Source: Costus lasius (lineage: Eukaryota; Streptophyta; Magnoliopsida; Zingiberales; Costaceae). Taken from it: a DNA stretch of 64,000 nucleotides. Positions within the stretch are counted from its first letter, which is position 1. Each line of letters starts with the position of its first letter. The position numbers were made by a program, and so were the translations under genes. Location: positions 15,890,001 through 15,954,000 of the forward strand of contig JANVAS020000231.1 in assembly GCA_027563935.2 (NCBI GenBank). The letters run 5' to 3'. The notes under the pieces were generated by a model, which saw nothing but the letters and a program-made list of their open reading frames with translations, made no database searches and had not been told where the DNA came from. Shown here piece after piece: positions 46,764 through 57,827 of this stretch.

Positions 46764-47150
46764 ATGCCTTCTGACGCGAAACCTCACTGTTCTGACTATC
46801 GTTGGAGCCGTGTTGTACCCACTCAGTGGGCAAGTCCATCTATCTTCAGACGGTGCGGGATTTCACCTGCGTGTTACAGAGAAGGGATTTATCGCTTCTC
46901 GTTGCTCAGCATAGCACGTGGTGGTCCAGGGAGTAGGTCGGGTCAGCTTGACCATGTAGGCTACATATGTGGCGCATATGGTAGCACATGGAGGCAGCCA
47001 TCTGTGGGATCAGAGACTGTGTTGTACCAACTCAGTTGGCACAGTCTGCTGGATTGCCCAGATGAAGGGGAATCGCACGGGTTGGCGATTGGCAGGGACT
47101 GCCTACCAGAAATTAGTACTCGTACTCTCTGTGCATCTTATCTCGCCTGA
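46764..47150 (+). CDS. Possible leader ORF (128 codons), uncertain
   Basis: Sense-strand frame upstream of gag whose last 80 or so residues (GGPGSRSGQLDHVGYICGAY... to CASYLA) recur in the leaders of A1 (14576-14824), A2 (24722-25015) and A4 (40017-40298). No known domain is recognised. A second overlapping frame (46969-47196) is also open in three copies, which argues that openness may be incidental. It spans both leader palindromes. It could be a regulatory upstream ORF or a chance frame. Confidence 0.25.
   Translation: MPSDAKPHCSDYRWSRVVPTQWASPSIFRRCGISPACYREGIYRFSLLSIARGGPGSRSGQLDHVGYICGAYGSTWRQPSVGSETVLYQLSWHSLLDCPDEGESHGLAIGRDCLPEISTRTLCASYLA
46818..46830 (+). other. Leader palindrome 1, CCCACTCAGTGGG
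   Basis: 13-nt near-perfect palindrome, identical in all four A leaders, preceded in sense by GTTGTAC in A1, A2, A3 and A4. Its mate, with a different stem, lies 219 nt downstream. Confidence 0.55.
47037..47049 (+). other. Leader palindrome 2, CCAACTCAGTTGG
   Basis: Same design as palindrome 1 with CCAACT/AGTTGG in place of CCCACT/AGTGGG, preceded by the same TTGTAC in A1, A3 and A4 (TATGTAC in A2). A4 has CCAACTCGGTTGG. A candidate RNA dimer-initiation or packaging element (inference). Confidence 0.55.
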
Positions 47151-47349
47151 GCGGGACGCGGAGACCAAGTATGAAATCTGGATCCCATCTCACTAAAAGA
47201 GTTCTACTCTTTCGGGCTGTTTTGCTGGATTTTTCAGCCAGATAAAAATAGTGAGAAAAAGAATCATTCTTAAGTCCTGATTGATTCTTAACATTGATAC
47301 TGACCTTGCTGTTCTTGCATTGTTGTAGATTCCTGCAGCAACGAACACC

Positions 47350-50300
47350 ATGAGCTTCAATGTGCGATCCCTACTGGAAAGGGAGAAGTTTGCTGGGCCA
47401 AACTTCTTAGACTGGTTCGGACACCTTAAGATCGTTCTTAAGGCAGAGAGGAAACTGTATGTCCTCGAGACGGCTGTGCCGCCTCAACCCGCTGCGAACG
47501 CCGCAAGGGCGGTTCGTGATGCCTATGAAAAGCATGTCAATGATAGCATTGATGTCGCTTGCCTGATGCTAGCGTCTATGACGCCACCGCTGCAGCGTCA
47601 GCATGAGGATATCTCGGCTATAGAGATTATAGCGAACCTCAAGATGCTGTATGCTGCACAGGCGAGGACTGAACGCTATAATCTGACCAAGCTTTTCTTT
47701 CAGAGCAAACTGGCTGAAGGGAGCCCAGTGGGAGCTCACGTGCTCAAGATGATTGGGCACAAGGAGGCTCTGGAGAAACTGGGGCATACCGTCAACCAGG
47801 AGCTTGCTGTAGACATTATTCTGCAGTCTCTCCCGCCCTCTTTCGATGCGTTCATTATTAACTTTAATATGAACAAAATCGATTGTACTCCGGCAGAGCT
47901 GCTGAATATGCTCTTGACTACTGAGGAGACTCTGAAGGGAAAGCCTTCAACCTCTGTCTTAATGGTTCCTTCTAGGAACAAGAAGAAGGGGAAGAAGGGC
48001 AAAGCCCCTGTCAAGAACTACAGTAAGGCTCTGAAACAGAAGGTTAAGCGGTCAAAGGACAACAGGTGTTTCCACTGTGGCCAGATGGGTCACTGGAAAA
48101 AGGACTGTAAAGCGCTCCAAGGAGATAAGAGGGGAAGCATCGCTTCTGGCTCAGGTATATACGTGACGGAAGTCATGGTTTCATCTTCTTCTATTTCATG
48201 GGTGTTGGACACTGCATGTGGAGTTCACATTTGTTCAAATGTACAGGAACTCAAGAGAAGAAGACAGGTGGGACAGCATGAGATGGACCTACGCATTGGA
48301 AACGGGGCACGGGTTGCTGCTGTTGCTGTAGGGGATTATTACATCTCATTACCATCTGGCATTGTATTAGAATTAAACAATTGTTACTTTGTACCCAGTA
48401 TTACCAAAAATATTATCTCTATTCTTGCTCTTGTCAGGAAAGGGTTTTCCTTTGAATGCAAGATTTCAAAGTGTTATCTTACTCTTGATAATATTGTTTA
48501 TGCTACTGGTTCAATTAACAATGGGTTATTCATGTTGGACATGGAATATTCTATACAAAATATTGATAATAAGAAAGCCAAGTATGCTGATGACAGCACC
48601 TTGCTATGGCATAGTCGTTTAGGCCATATTAACAAGAAGCGCATTAAGCGGTTGCATGATCATGGACTGCTGGGATCATTCTCCTATGAGGAGATTGATA
48701 CATGCAAAGCTTGTTTATTAGGTAAAATGACGAAGTCTCCTTTTCTTAATAAAGGTCAAAGGGCTTCAGGTTTACTTGACCTTATACACAGTGATGTGTG
48801 TGGGCCGTTTAGTAAACATGCCAGAGGTGGCTATTCGTACTTCATTACCTTTACTGATGATTTCAGTAGGTATGGTTATGTCTATCTTATGAGACATAAG
48901 AGTGAATCTTTTGACAAGTTCAAAGAGTTCAAGAATGAAGTACAGAATCAGCTAGGCCGAAATATCAAGGCACTTCGTTCTGATCGAGGTGGAGAATACT
49001 TGAGTCATGCGTTTACTGACTATCTAAAAGAGTGTGGGATTATCTCACAGCTCACTCCGCCAGGAACACCGCAATGGAATGGTGTGTCCGAGAGGAGAAA
49101 TAGAACGTTACTTGATATGGTTCGTTCTATGATGAGTCAGGCTACTTTACCTTACTCCTTTTGGGGATTTGCACTGGAAACAGCTGCAAAGGTACTAAAC
49201 CGAGTGCCATCCAAGGCAGTTTCAAAGACGCCATATGAGTTGTGGTATGGGAAACAGCCGAGCTTGACATTTATAAAGATCTGGGGTTGCGAGGCTTATG
49301 TCAAAAATCTCACCTCTGGGAAACTAGAGAGCAGATCTGAGAAATGCATCTTTGTCGGTTACCCTAAGGAAACTAAGGGTTATTATTTCTACGATCCCAA
49401 AGAGAACAAGGTATTTGTTGCTCGGACGGCAATATTTCTTGAGAAGGAGTTTCTTCTGCAAGAAGCCAGTGGGAGAGAAATAAAGCTGGATGAGAATCCA
49501 GAGGAAGGACAAAGTAGTCAAGCACAGTTGGATGTGCATGAGCCGGTAGAGCAGGTTATTGAATAACCTGAGGCTCAGATATCACGGGAACCGCGAAGAT
49601 CGGGAAGGATCCGTCGTCAGCCTGAGCGTTATGATGGAGTCTACATCATTGATAATGATGAACCCCTAACTTATGCGGATGCGGTCAGTGGACCGGAGTC
49701 AGCTAGATGGCTTGAAGCTATGCGAGCCGAGATGGACTCCATGTCAGATAACCAAGTCTGGGATTTGGTTGATCCGCCTCCGGGAGTGATCCCTATAGGC
49801 TGTAAATGGATCTTCAAGAAGAAGATTGACATGGATGGTAACGTAGTTACCTATAAAGGCAGGCTAGTAGCGAAAGGTTTCAAACAAATCTACGGGATAA
49901 ATTATGATGAAACTTTCTCTCCTGTAGCCATGTTCAAGTCTATTCGGATTCTTTTCGCAATATCTGCATATTATGATTATGAGATCTGGCAAATGGATGT
50001 GAAGACGGCTTTCCTTAATGGAAATCTGGATGAGGATGTGTATATGACACAACCTGAAGGTTTCACTAATCCATCAGATCGTCATAAAATATGCAAGTTA
50101 AAGAAGTCCATTTATGGACTTAAACAAGCATCTAGAAGCTGGAATATTCGTTTTGATGAATCAATCTCTGAGTTTGGTTTCATCAAGAATGAAGATGACC
50201 CGTGTGTATATAAGAGGTTTAGTGGGAGCGTGATTACTTTCCTAGTCCTCTACGTCGATGATATCTTAATCATTGGAAACGATATTCCTGAACTGCATGC

Positions 50301-51234
50301 TGTTAAAGCATGGTTAGGAAAATGTTTCCAAATGAAAGATCTAGGAGAAGCAGCCTATGTACTAGGTGTGAAGATCTACAGGGATAGATCTAAGAGGCTT
50401 CTCGGGCTGTGCCAGAGTACTTACATCGATAAAGTCCTGGAGAGATTTCATTTAGAGAATTCTAAAAGAGGATATCTTCCAGTCAGACATGGTCTGAATC
50501 TTTCGAAGAGTCAGTGTCCACAAACACAGACTGAGAAAGATGAAATGGACAATACGCCTTATGCTTCGGCTATTGGATCCATTATGTATGCGATGTTGTG
50601 TACTCGCCCAGACGTCGCTTACGGGTTAAGCGTGACCAGTCGGTTCCAAAGTAATCCAGGTATGGCGCACTGGATTGCAGTCAAGAACATTTTAAAATAT
50701 CTTCGGAGGACCAAAGATATGTTCTTGATATATGGTGGTCAGGAAGAACTCAGTATTGAAGGATATACTGACGCTTCGTTCCAGTCGGACCAGGATGATT
50801 TCTGATCGCAATCAGGCTATGTTTTTAGCTTGAATGGTGGAGCAGTGGTGTGGAAGAGTTTCAAACAGTCTACTGTTGCTGATTCCACAACAGAAGCCGA
50901 GTATGTTGCAGCCTCGGAAGCATCCAAGGAGGCAGTGTGGATTCGTAAGTTCATTCAGGAACTTGGTGTCGTTCCTTCGAGTGCAGATCCTTTGGTTATC
51001 TTCTGTGATAACACTGGAGCAATCGCACAAGCAAAGGAACCACGGTCGCACCAGAAGTCCAAGCACATACAGAGACGGTTTCACTTGATCCGGGAGATCA
51101 TTGATCGTGGCGAGATCAAAATCTGCAAGGTTCATACAGATGACAATCTGGCTGACCCGCTTACCAAGCCTCTGGCGCAGCAGAAGCATGAGAAGAACTG
51201 TAATAATATGGGTTTGAGATTTCTCAACCATTAG
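47350..51234 (+). pseudogene. A3 gag-pol polyprotein (1294-codon frame) with two premature stops
   Basis: Starts MSFNVRSLLEREKF at 47350 and ends at TAG 51232-51234. Domain map by residue: gag 1-235; zinc knuckle C240, C243, H248, C253; protease Asp 287 in DTACGVH; integrase His/Cys domain (H421, H426, C452, C455) and catalytic D482, D545, E581 with the D-D-35-E spacing; RT with [11 protein letters not shown] (Asp 883) and YVDD at 968-971; RNase H with YTDASF, STTEAEY (about 1180) and FCDNTGAI. Integrase before RT is the Ty1/copia order. Breaks: TAA at 49564-49566 (Gln CAA in relatives) between integrase and RT, and TGA at 50803-50805 (Arg CGA) in RNase H. Confidence 0.96.
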
Positions 51235-51243
51235 ATTAAGTGC

Positions 51244-51254
51244 AAGTGGGAGAT
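51244..51254 (+). promoter_or_regulatory. A3 polypurine tract
   Basis: AAGTGGGAGAT immediately before the 3' LTR and 10 bases after the pol stop; primer for plus-strand synthesis. Confidence 0.85.
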
Positions 51255-52939
51255 TGTTGGGGTATGCCCTTAAGGCTAATGTTTGAGGCCTTAGGATTCT
51301 ATGAGTATCATGTAATAAACACTTATGTTTATAAAGGCATGGTTGTTATTCAGTATGTTACATTGTCTGTTGCAATAAGTGTACTTCTGAATAATGTCTC
51401 AATGCTGTTCAGCTAGGCTGACATGCTATATGTCCTTAGTCGAGATATCTTGGTGAACATGAGACAGCCTTGATATGGTTAAGACTAATGTGTGTTCTAA
51501 TCTTATAGGATGCTTCGAGCATGGAATAAGATGTAGACTCATGGGTACATTGGATGTACTGGACAGACCCTACTAGGATATTCAATTGCTTGTCACAATG
51601 TGAATAATCCTTGTGTGCAACAAGTGGCATACTTCCTCTGACTTGAGATCACTTGTGTTTCTAAATGATGATTGTCATTGTTTTGAGGTAGTTCAATATC
51701 ATTTGAAATATAATGGTTATAGACTATCTTGGATAATGATCATGAGTCAGGTTAGGGCACTAGTGATAGATACAGGATTGCCGTCTCCTTGTTTAAGGAG
51801 TGTGATGTTCTAAAGGGGCCCCCCTGAATGAGATGATTGAGAATAGTGTATGGCCATACCCTGATGACTATGTTCATCTGATCTAATCATGCTCATCATA
51901 TTGGAGCTACAGGCTTGACACGCTTGTCCAATAAGAACATCCAGTGGCAAAGGAAACTTGTATGCCTCGTGAAGTGGATTCACACTTGTGCTATGGTTTA
52001 GGTGTAGTCTTGGAAGACTCTTTCCTTTATATCGGGAGACAGTGATGTGTGGCTAGATACCTCTCACTGATCGTGATAACGTAAGTTATCGTTACCGACA
52101 TTTAAAGGAAACCCTCAGGGTCGCACAATTTGGTGATATGGCTTACTTAAGTCAGATCGTGTGGACTGAATTGTTTTGGTTCAGTTTAAAGGAGTTTAAA
52201 CTCTGATTGTAAGTGAGATCTGGTCTGATCATGTTTGATTGATTAGGGCTTGAGATCGGTAAGCTTCGATCGAGAGTGTGGATGCTAGATCGGTGAGATC
52301 AAGAGCATCTAGAGATGTACGGTTAGATCTTGAACCTTCATGGTTCATATGAGATTTAGACCATGGCTTGGCTTGGTTCGATTTGTCATTTGGACCAAAT
52401 GAAATTGGACCAAATTCAATTGAACCGGTTCACATAAGTGAACGCATGGTTCAATTGAGTTGGCATTTTGGAATGGTTCAAAAGACATGAACGCATGTCT
52501 TGATGACTTTCCTTTTATGGAAGTCTTGAAATGCCAAAACGCCTATGTTGACTCAACGCCTCTAGGCTTCGATGCTCTCTCTTGGGTGAGGTATCGTTTG
52601 CACAAGGTGGAAGGGTTTTCGAAGAGCAAGAAGCTTTCATCTCATCTCCTAAACACAGAGGACAACTTGGCAATTTTTGCTAGCACAAGAGTTGCGCAAG
52701 GAGGAAGCCTTCATCCCTTGTGTGTGACATCTTTGGAGAAGATCTCTCTTGATCTTTGCTTCCAAGCAGACAACCATTCCAATGGCGTTGGTATGATCCC
52801 TTTGAGATCTTTTTCGTTTATGCAATGAGTTAATCATATGATCTACATGCGGTCTTGAGGGTGACACCCCTAAAAGTTTATATGCGCTGCCCCATTTAGG
52901 GTTTCACCCCCTTGCGCTCCCCCTTGAAGGGGACTTTCA
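51255..52939 (+). repeat. A3 3' LTR (1685 bp)
   Basis: Matches 43966-45650 with about 11 substitutions by eye and no length change. It contains GTATGGCCATAC at 51848-51859. Confidence 0.96.
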
Positions 52940-52944
52940 CATAC

Positions 52945-55900
52945 AGCACCTCCAACCATCTTAAACTAATAGCTGGTCTGCGATCTGAAGTCGTCAGGAT
53001 CAGACTGGAACGACTCATCAGTGAAGCCCTGCACACTGAGTTCTTCCTGTCCCCCGTAGACTTTATAGAATAAATCCTTAGTCCCTTTCAGGATACTCAA
53101 GGATATTCTTTACAGCCACCCAGTGCTGTAAACTAGGATTGGATTGGTATCGGCTGGTTATGCTCACAGCATAAGCCACAACTGGTCTAGTACACAACAT
53201 TGCATACATGATCGATCCCACCGCCGAAGCATAGGGCACTCGACTCATGTCATCTCTCTCAGGCTCTGTGTTGGTACACTGGTTCTTTGAGAGAGTAAGG
53301 CCATGTCTCACTGGAAGGTATCCCTTCTTGGATTGCTCCAAGTTGAACCTCTCCAGGACCTTATCAATGTGGGTACTCTGACTAAGGGCCAAGAGCCTCT
53401 TGGATCTATCCCGGTAGATCCTCACGCCTAGAATATAGGCGGCCTCCCCTAAGTCTTTCATCTCAAAACATTTCCCCAACCATGTCTTCACAGCTTGAAG
53501 ACTAGGGATGTCGTTTCCGATGAGCAGTATGTCATCGACATACATGACCAGAAAAGTCATCAAGCTCCCACTGAATTTTCTGTATACACAGGCGTCATCT
53601 TCACTTTTGATAAAGCTATAATCTCTCACAGCTTCATCAAACTGAAGATTCTAACTTCGAGATGCTTGCTTTAATCCATAAATGGATTTCTTTAGCCTGC
53701 AGACTTTACTAGTATCTGCAGGATGGATGAAGTCATTAGGTTGTGTCATATACACATCCTTAGTTAGCTTCCCGTTAAGGAACGCTGTCTTCACATCCAT
53801 CTGTCATATCTCATAGTCATGATATGCAGCTATAGCAAGCAGAATCCGAACGGATTTGATCATGGCAACTGGCGAGAAGGTTTCATCATAGTCCACCCCG
53901 TGGACTTGTTTAAATCCTTTAGCCACTAGTATACCCTTATAGGTAACTATTTTGCCATCCATGTCTGTCTTCCTCTTGAAGACCCATTTACACCCTATGG
54001 GTTTTACCCCATCAGGCAGCTTAACCAAATCCCAGACTTGGTTAGCCGACATGGAATCCATCTCGGATCGCATGGCCTCAAGCCATCTCTCGGAGTCCGG
54101 TCCACTGACCGCCTCATCATAAGTCCTGGGTTCATCCTCCATGATGAAGATCCCATCGTGTTGGGTCGGCAGCTACCCATACCTCTCAGGTGCACGACGA
54201 AACCTCCCAGACCTACATGGGGCCTGTGTCTGAGCCTCAGGCTGCCTAGCAACCGGTCCAGGTGGCTCAGGTTCCCATCTCTATGTCTTGTGGTTGCACT
54301 TGGACCTCGTCCAAGTCAAACTTCCTCCCACTTACTTCTTTCATGAGAAATTCTTTCTCTAGAAAGACCGCACCCCGAGCAACAAAAACTTTGTTCTCGG
54401 TGGGAATATAGAAGTAGTAACCCTTAGTCTCCTTAGGGTACCCCACAAACATACACTTATCAGATTTAGGTTCTAGCTTGCTAGAATCCTGACGTTTGAC
54501 ATAAGCCTCACATCCCTAGATCCTGATAAAAGTGAGATTAGGGCGTCTCCCATTCCATACCTCGTATGGAATCTTTGAGACACTCTTAGATGGAATATTA
54601 TTCAGTATTAGAGAAGCTTTTTCAAGTGCATGTCCCCAGAATGAGGGAGGTAGAGTTGCATGACTCATCATAGACCGAACTATGTCCAACAAGGTTCGAT
54701 TTCTCCTTTCAGATACACCATTCTACCGAGGTGCTCTAGGAGGAGTGAGTTGGGATAGGATCCCACACTTACTCAGATAGTCAAAGAATACACTGCTCAG
54801 GTGCTCTCCATCACGATCTGATCGAAGATTCTTAAAGGATTTACCAAGCTGGTTCTCTACTTCATGTCTGAACTCCTTAAATTTCTCAAAGGATTCAGAC
54901 TCATGTCTCATCATGTAGACATAACCATATCTACTGAAGTCATCAGTAAATGTGATGAAGTAGTTATACCCTCCTTTGGCTTGTTTATTGAATAGCCCAC
55001 ACACATCACTATGTATGAGATCCAACAAACCTCCTGCCCTCTCACCAGTCTTGGTGAAGAGCGTCTTTGTCATTTTCCCTAATAAACAAGTCTCACATGT
55101 ATCAAGTTCCTCCAAGGAACTCGAATCTAGCAACCCATTTTCATGGAGTTGTCGAATGCGATTCTTGTTTATATGGGCTAATCGACAATGCCGTAGGAAA
55201 GCACCAACTGAACCACTCAGTTTGGTCCTTTTAATATTTATGTTACAAATAGAGCTAACCATGTCCAAGACATGCGGACCATTGCATAAAGTACCCTTCC
55301 CATAAAACATGTTTGCAAAAGAAAAAGAACATAAGTTCTCTTTTATTTCAAACCTAAATCCTTTCTTTGCCAAGCAAGGAGTGGATACAATGTTTTGGTA
55401 AGGGAAGGTACATAATAGCAATTGTTTAGCTTTAACTGAAGTCCAGAAGGCAGGGAGAAAAACTCCTACAGCAACAGCAGCAACTTGTGCCCTGTTACCT
55501 ATCCGTAGGTCAATCTCTCTAGGCCTTACCGATCTATCCTTTATGAGTCTTTGCATATTTGTACTCCACATGCGGTATCCAATACCCATGTCATAGGAGT
55601 AGAAAGGTTGACTTCGGTAACATAAATACCTGAGCATGAAGACAAGGCCTTGCCTTTCTTCTCCTCATTCTGAAGTTGCAACATGTCCTTCAACATGTGA
55701 GGTGGCCCTCCACATGAATAGCACCTATTATTCCTGATCATATCCATCTTTAATTTCAGTTCCTTGGTCAAGCCTTTCAGCTCAACACACTGAATATCAA
55801 CTTTAGCAGGATTGAGCTCAACCAATTCAACAAAGAGCTGCCTTAGATAATTTCAGAGGCACTCTTCGATTCATATCACCCTTCAAGTGACATGTTGGTT

Positions 55901-56119
55901 AGCAACCTCCAAAGTATCAACCTGATGCTTATCATAAGCATCCCTCTCAGCCGCTGAGGCCAAGCATGGAAGTGGCTCAGGAATAAGACGCTCAAGAACA
56001 TAAAGCTTCCTCTCGAGCTTGAGCACGATTCTCAAGTTCATATACCAATCCAGTAAGTTGGATCCAACCAACTTATCCAGGGTAGATCGCAGTGACCAAC
56101 TGCTATTGTTCATAGCCAT
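52945..56119 (-). pseudogene. B gag-pol, gag through RT, heavily broken
   Basis: Starts MAMNNSSWSLRSTLDKLVGS at 56119. Gag is short: about 80 residues, then a junction near 55825-55880 where about 100 residues present in family A are absent. The zinc knuckle reads CYSCGGPPHMLKDM, with Met for the last Cys. Protease WVLDTACGV is followed by a deletion of about 10 nt near 55560. The integrase zinc domain and Asp motif (DLIHSDVCGLF) are present, but TAG at 54723-54725 replaces Trp before NGVSERRNR. Further stops at Trp codons occur near 54516, 53804 and 53652, another stop lies near 54170, and frameshifts occur near 54275 and 53090. RT has YVDDILLIGND. Pol continues at 43557-43965. Confidence 0.9.
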
Positions 56120-56298
56120 TGTTATACAACAACCAAGAAACAGCAGATTAGTACTACTTCGAGTCATTTAAACTGGACTTGCCTTTTAAATGACCATGGC
56201 TCCCACTATTTTTAATCAAATTGACAACCCACAAAGTCAATCGAAAAATCCAAGATTTCCTAGTGAGATGAGATCCTCATTCCACACAGGGCTTCGCG

Positions 56299-56314
56299 TC
56301 CCACGAGGGTGGGA
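56299..56314 (-). other. B leader hairpin 3 (CCTC loop)
   Basis: Sense TCCCAC-CCTC-GTGGGA, perfect 6-bp stem. It is the closest of the three to gag. Confidence 0.55.
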
Positions 56315-56409
56315 TGAGATGCACAAAGTGACCCATGTTTCCTAAGGTGGGCGCGCCGGCCGATTGCTCCAAGCAATTCCCCTTATTGAGACAGTCCAGG
56401 CATTTCATG

Positions 56410-56425
56410 TCCAGCGAGGGCTGGA
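56410..56425 (-). other. B leader hairpin 2 (CCTC loop)
   Basis: Sense TCCAGC-CCTC-GCTGGA, perfect 6-bp stem with a base pair changed relative to hairpins 1 and 3 (CAC/GTG to AGC/GCT) and the same loop. Confidence 0.55.
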
Positions 56426-56621
56426 TACAACATGAAACCCTTACCTCTCAACGATGCCTCTAGACTTTCACCATGTGCCCAGCACATGTGAACTTCTAGT
56501 CAAGTCCATCCCTAACCGTTATGCCCAGGGCCAACGAGTTTCCTTGCGAAGGCACGCCCAGGTTAAAACTGGACTGGGGAAACCATTGCCACCACGCACT
56601 TTCTAAAGATAAGTGGGTGTG

Positions 56622-56637
56622 TCCCACGAGGGTGGGA
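56622..56637 (-). other. B leader hairpin 1 (CCTC loop)
   Basis: Sense TCCCAC-CCTC-GTGGGA, identical to hairpin 3. The B' equivalent at 61485-61500 has the same stem and loop CCGC. Confidence 0.55.
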
Positions 56638-56745
56638 AACAGTTCACAACTCCACTGATCGATAGCTTAGTGAGGGCTACGCGTTAGAAGGCTACTAGAC
56701 TTGATATTTTAATTGAGGGTTTTTGTTTAAGGTCTCATCATCTCA

Positions 56746-56807
56746 GTTTTATCTTATGTCTATCATTACAGGCATGCAATCCTATGGTGATAACATAACG
56801 ATAAAAC
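56746..56807 (-). other. Long leader stem-loop, B copy
   Basis: GTTTTATC pairs with GATAAAAC and TTATGT with ACATAA, then TATCA with TGATA. The loop contains GCATGCAATCCTATGG (plus-strand reading), matching the loop of the family A stem-loop although the middle stem bases differ. Confidence 0.6.
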
Positions 56808-57814
56808 ATCACAGGCATGCTTTAGCTTTTGTAAAGAAAGCAATAAAAGGATGATGTGATCATAGCCCATTCAAGACATTGAACCAATCCATGCCAAAAA
56901 GGGGTTCAACTCTTGACCTAGGATTCAAGCCCCAAAATTAGACCTAGCCTAGCCGACCTCTAGCTCTATCTTCAAGGTTGGCTCCAAGGTCATTCTCCCA
57001 TGGTTTAGCTCTCAAACCCTAGGGGTACACCCACAAGGTTCGGCCAATGCCATGGTCTTCCTCCAAGGAAGGTGCGCCATTTAGCAAGCCACAAGAGGGA
57101 TAGCACACAAGCACAAGGCTCGGCCAAACCCTAACTTGCGCTCCTATGCAAGGATGTGCCACCTTTGAAGCTTGTTGCGCCATCATGCAAGGATGCGCAA
57201 CCAAGCAAGCATGCACCTTGCTCCAAGTAGATGCGCCACCCTAATCTTCTTCTTAGTTAAAAGCAAAAAGAAAAGCGGCACGCAGGCCTCACAAGGATAC
57301 ATCACAGGCATGCTAAGGGGCTTGACATATGACCACAACATCATGCACAATCAAGTACTTACTCATGCAATTCTACATGCTCAATGAAAAACATAAAATC
57401 TGAAATTTTACTTTTTCATAAAACATGTCTCTCTTCCTTCCCTTCATATCACAAATCTTTGATTCTAAGTTTCTCTCAGGAGTCTACAAGAGGCATACCG
57501 GTTGCCCTCCTTGCAATCCCTAACTTGCTAGGATAAGGGCAATCACCCAGTCCATGCCCTATTCCAACAAGTCTCTCAAGATAGGTCTATCCTATTATGA
57601 GAGGAGAAATTTTCTCTTCCACGTATGGGTCTATCCCATCACATGAAGAGAGCAAAGAACCACAAGAAGTTAATTAGAAGTAAGAAACAAGAGACCTACA
57701 ATTTTTCTACTTAAAGAAAAATCATGCGCCAACATCTATGCAATATGCGAAAATGTAGATATGGCATGTGAGCATGAAAAGCATGAAAGAACATCGTTCG
57801 AGGCTCGCAACCTT

Positions 57815-57826
57815 GCTCTGATACCA
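57815..57826 (-). promoter_or_regulatory. B primer-binding site
   Basis: Minus-strand TGGTATCAGAGC, one base from the 5' LTR; tRNA-iMet type and intact despite the damaged coding region. Confidence 0.88.
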
Positions 57827-57827
57827 C

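Larger units (their letters stand above)
45665..47349 (+). other. A3 5' leader
   Basis: About 1.7 kb between primer site and gag ATG. Four structured segments are annotated separately: 45903-45951, 46677-46725, 46818-46830 and 47037-47049. One sense frame of 128 codons lies at 46764-47150. The remainder has no feature I can support. Confidence 0.8.
43966..52939 (+). mobile_element. A3: Ty1/copia (Angela/Tork-like) retrotransposon, + orientation
   Basis: Complete 8974-bp element flanked by CATAC (43961-43965 and 52940-52944). It has LTRs 43966-45650 and 51255-52939 (1685 bp each), primer site 45653, leader, gag-pol 47350-51234 and polypurine tract 51244-51254. I count about 11 LTR differences. 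It is the only A copy on the + strand and the clearest reference for the family. Confidence 0.96.
56120..57814 (-). other. B 5' leader
   Basis: About 1.7 kb from primer site to gag. In sense order it has a long stem-loop (56746-56807) and three short hairpins with CCTC loops (56622-56637, 56410-56425 and 56299-56314). The order, stem-loop then hairpins then gag, is the same as in family A. The rest (56850-57800) holds no supported feature. Confidence 0.75.
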
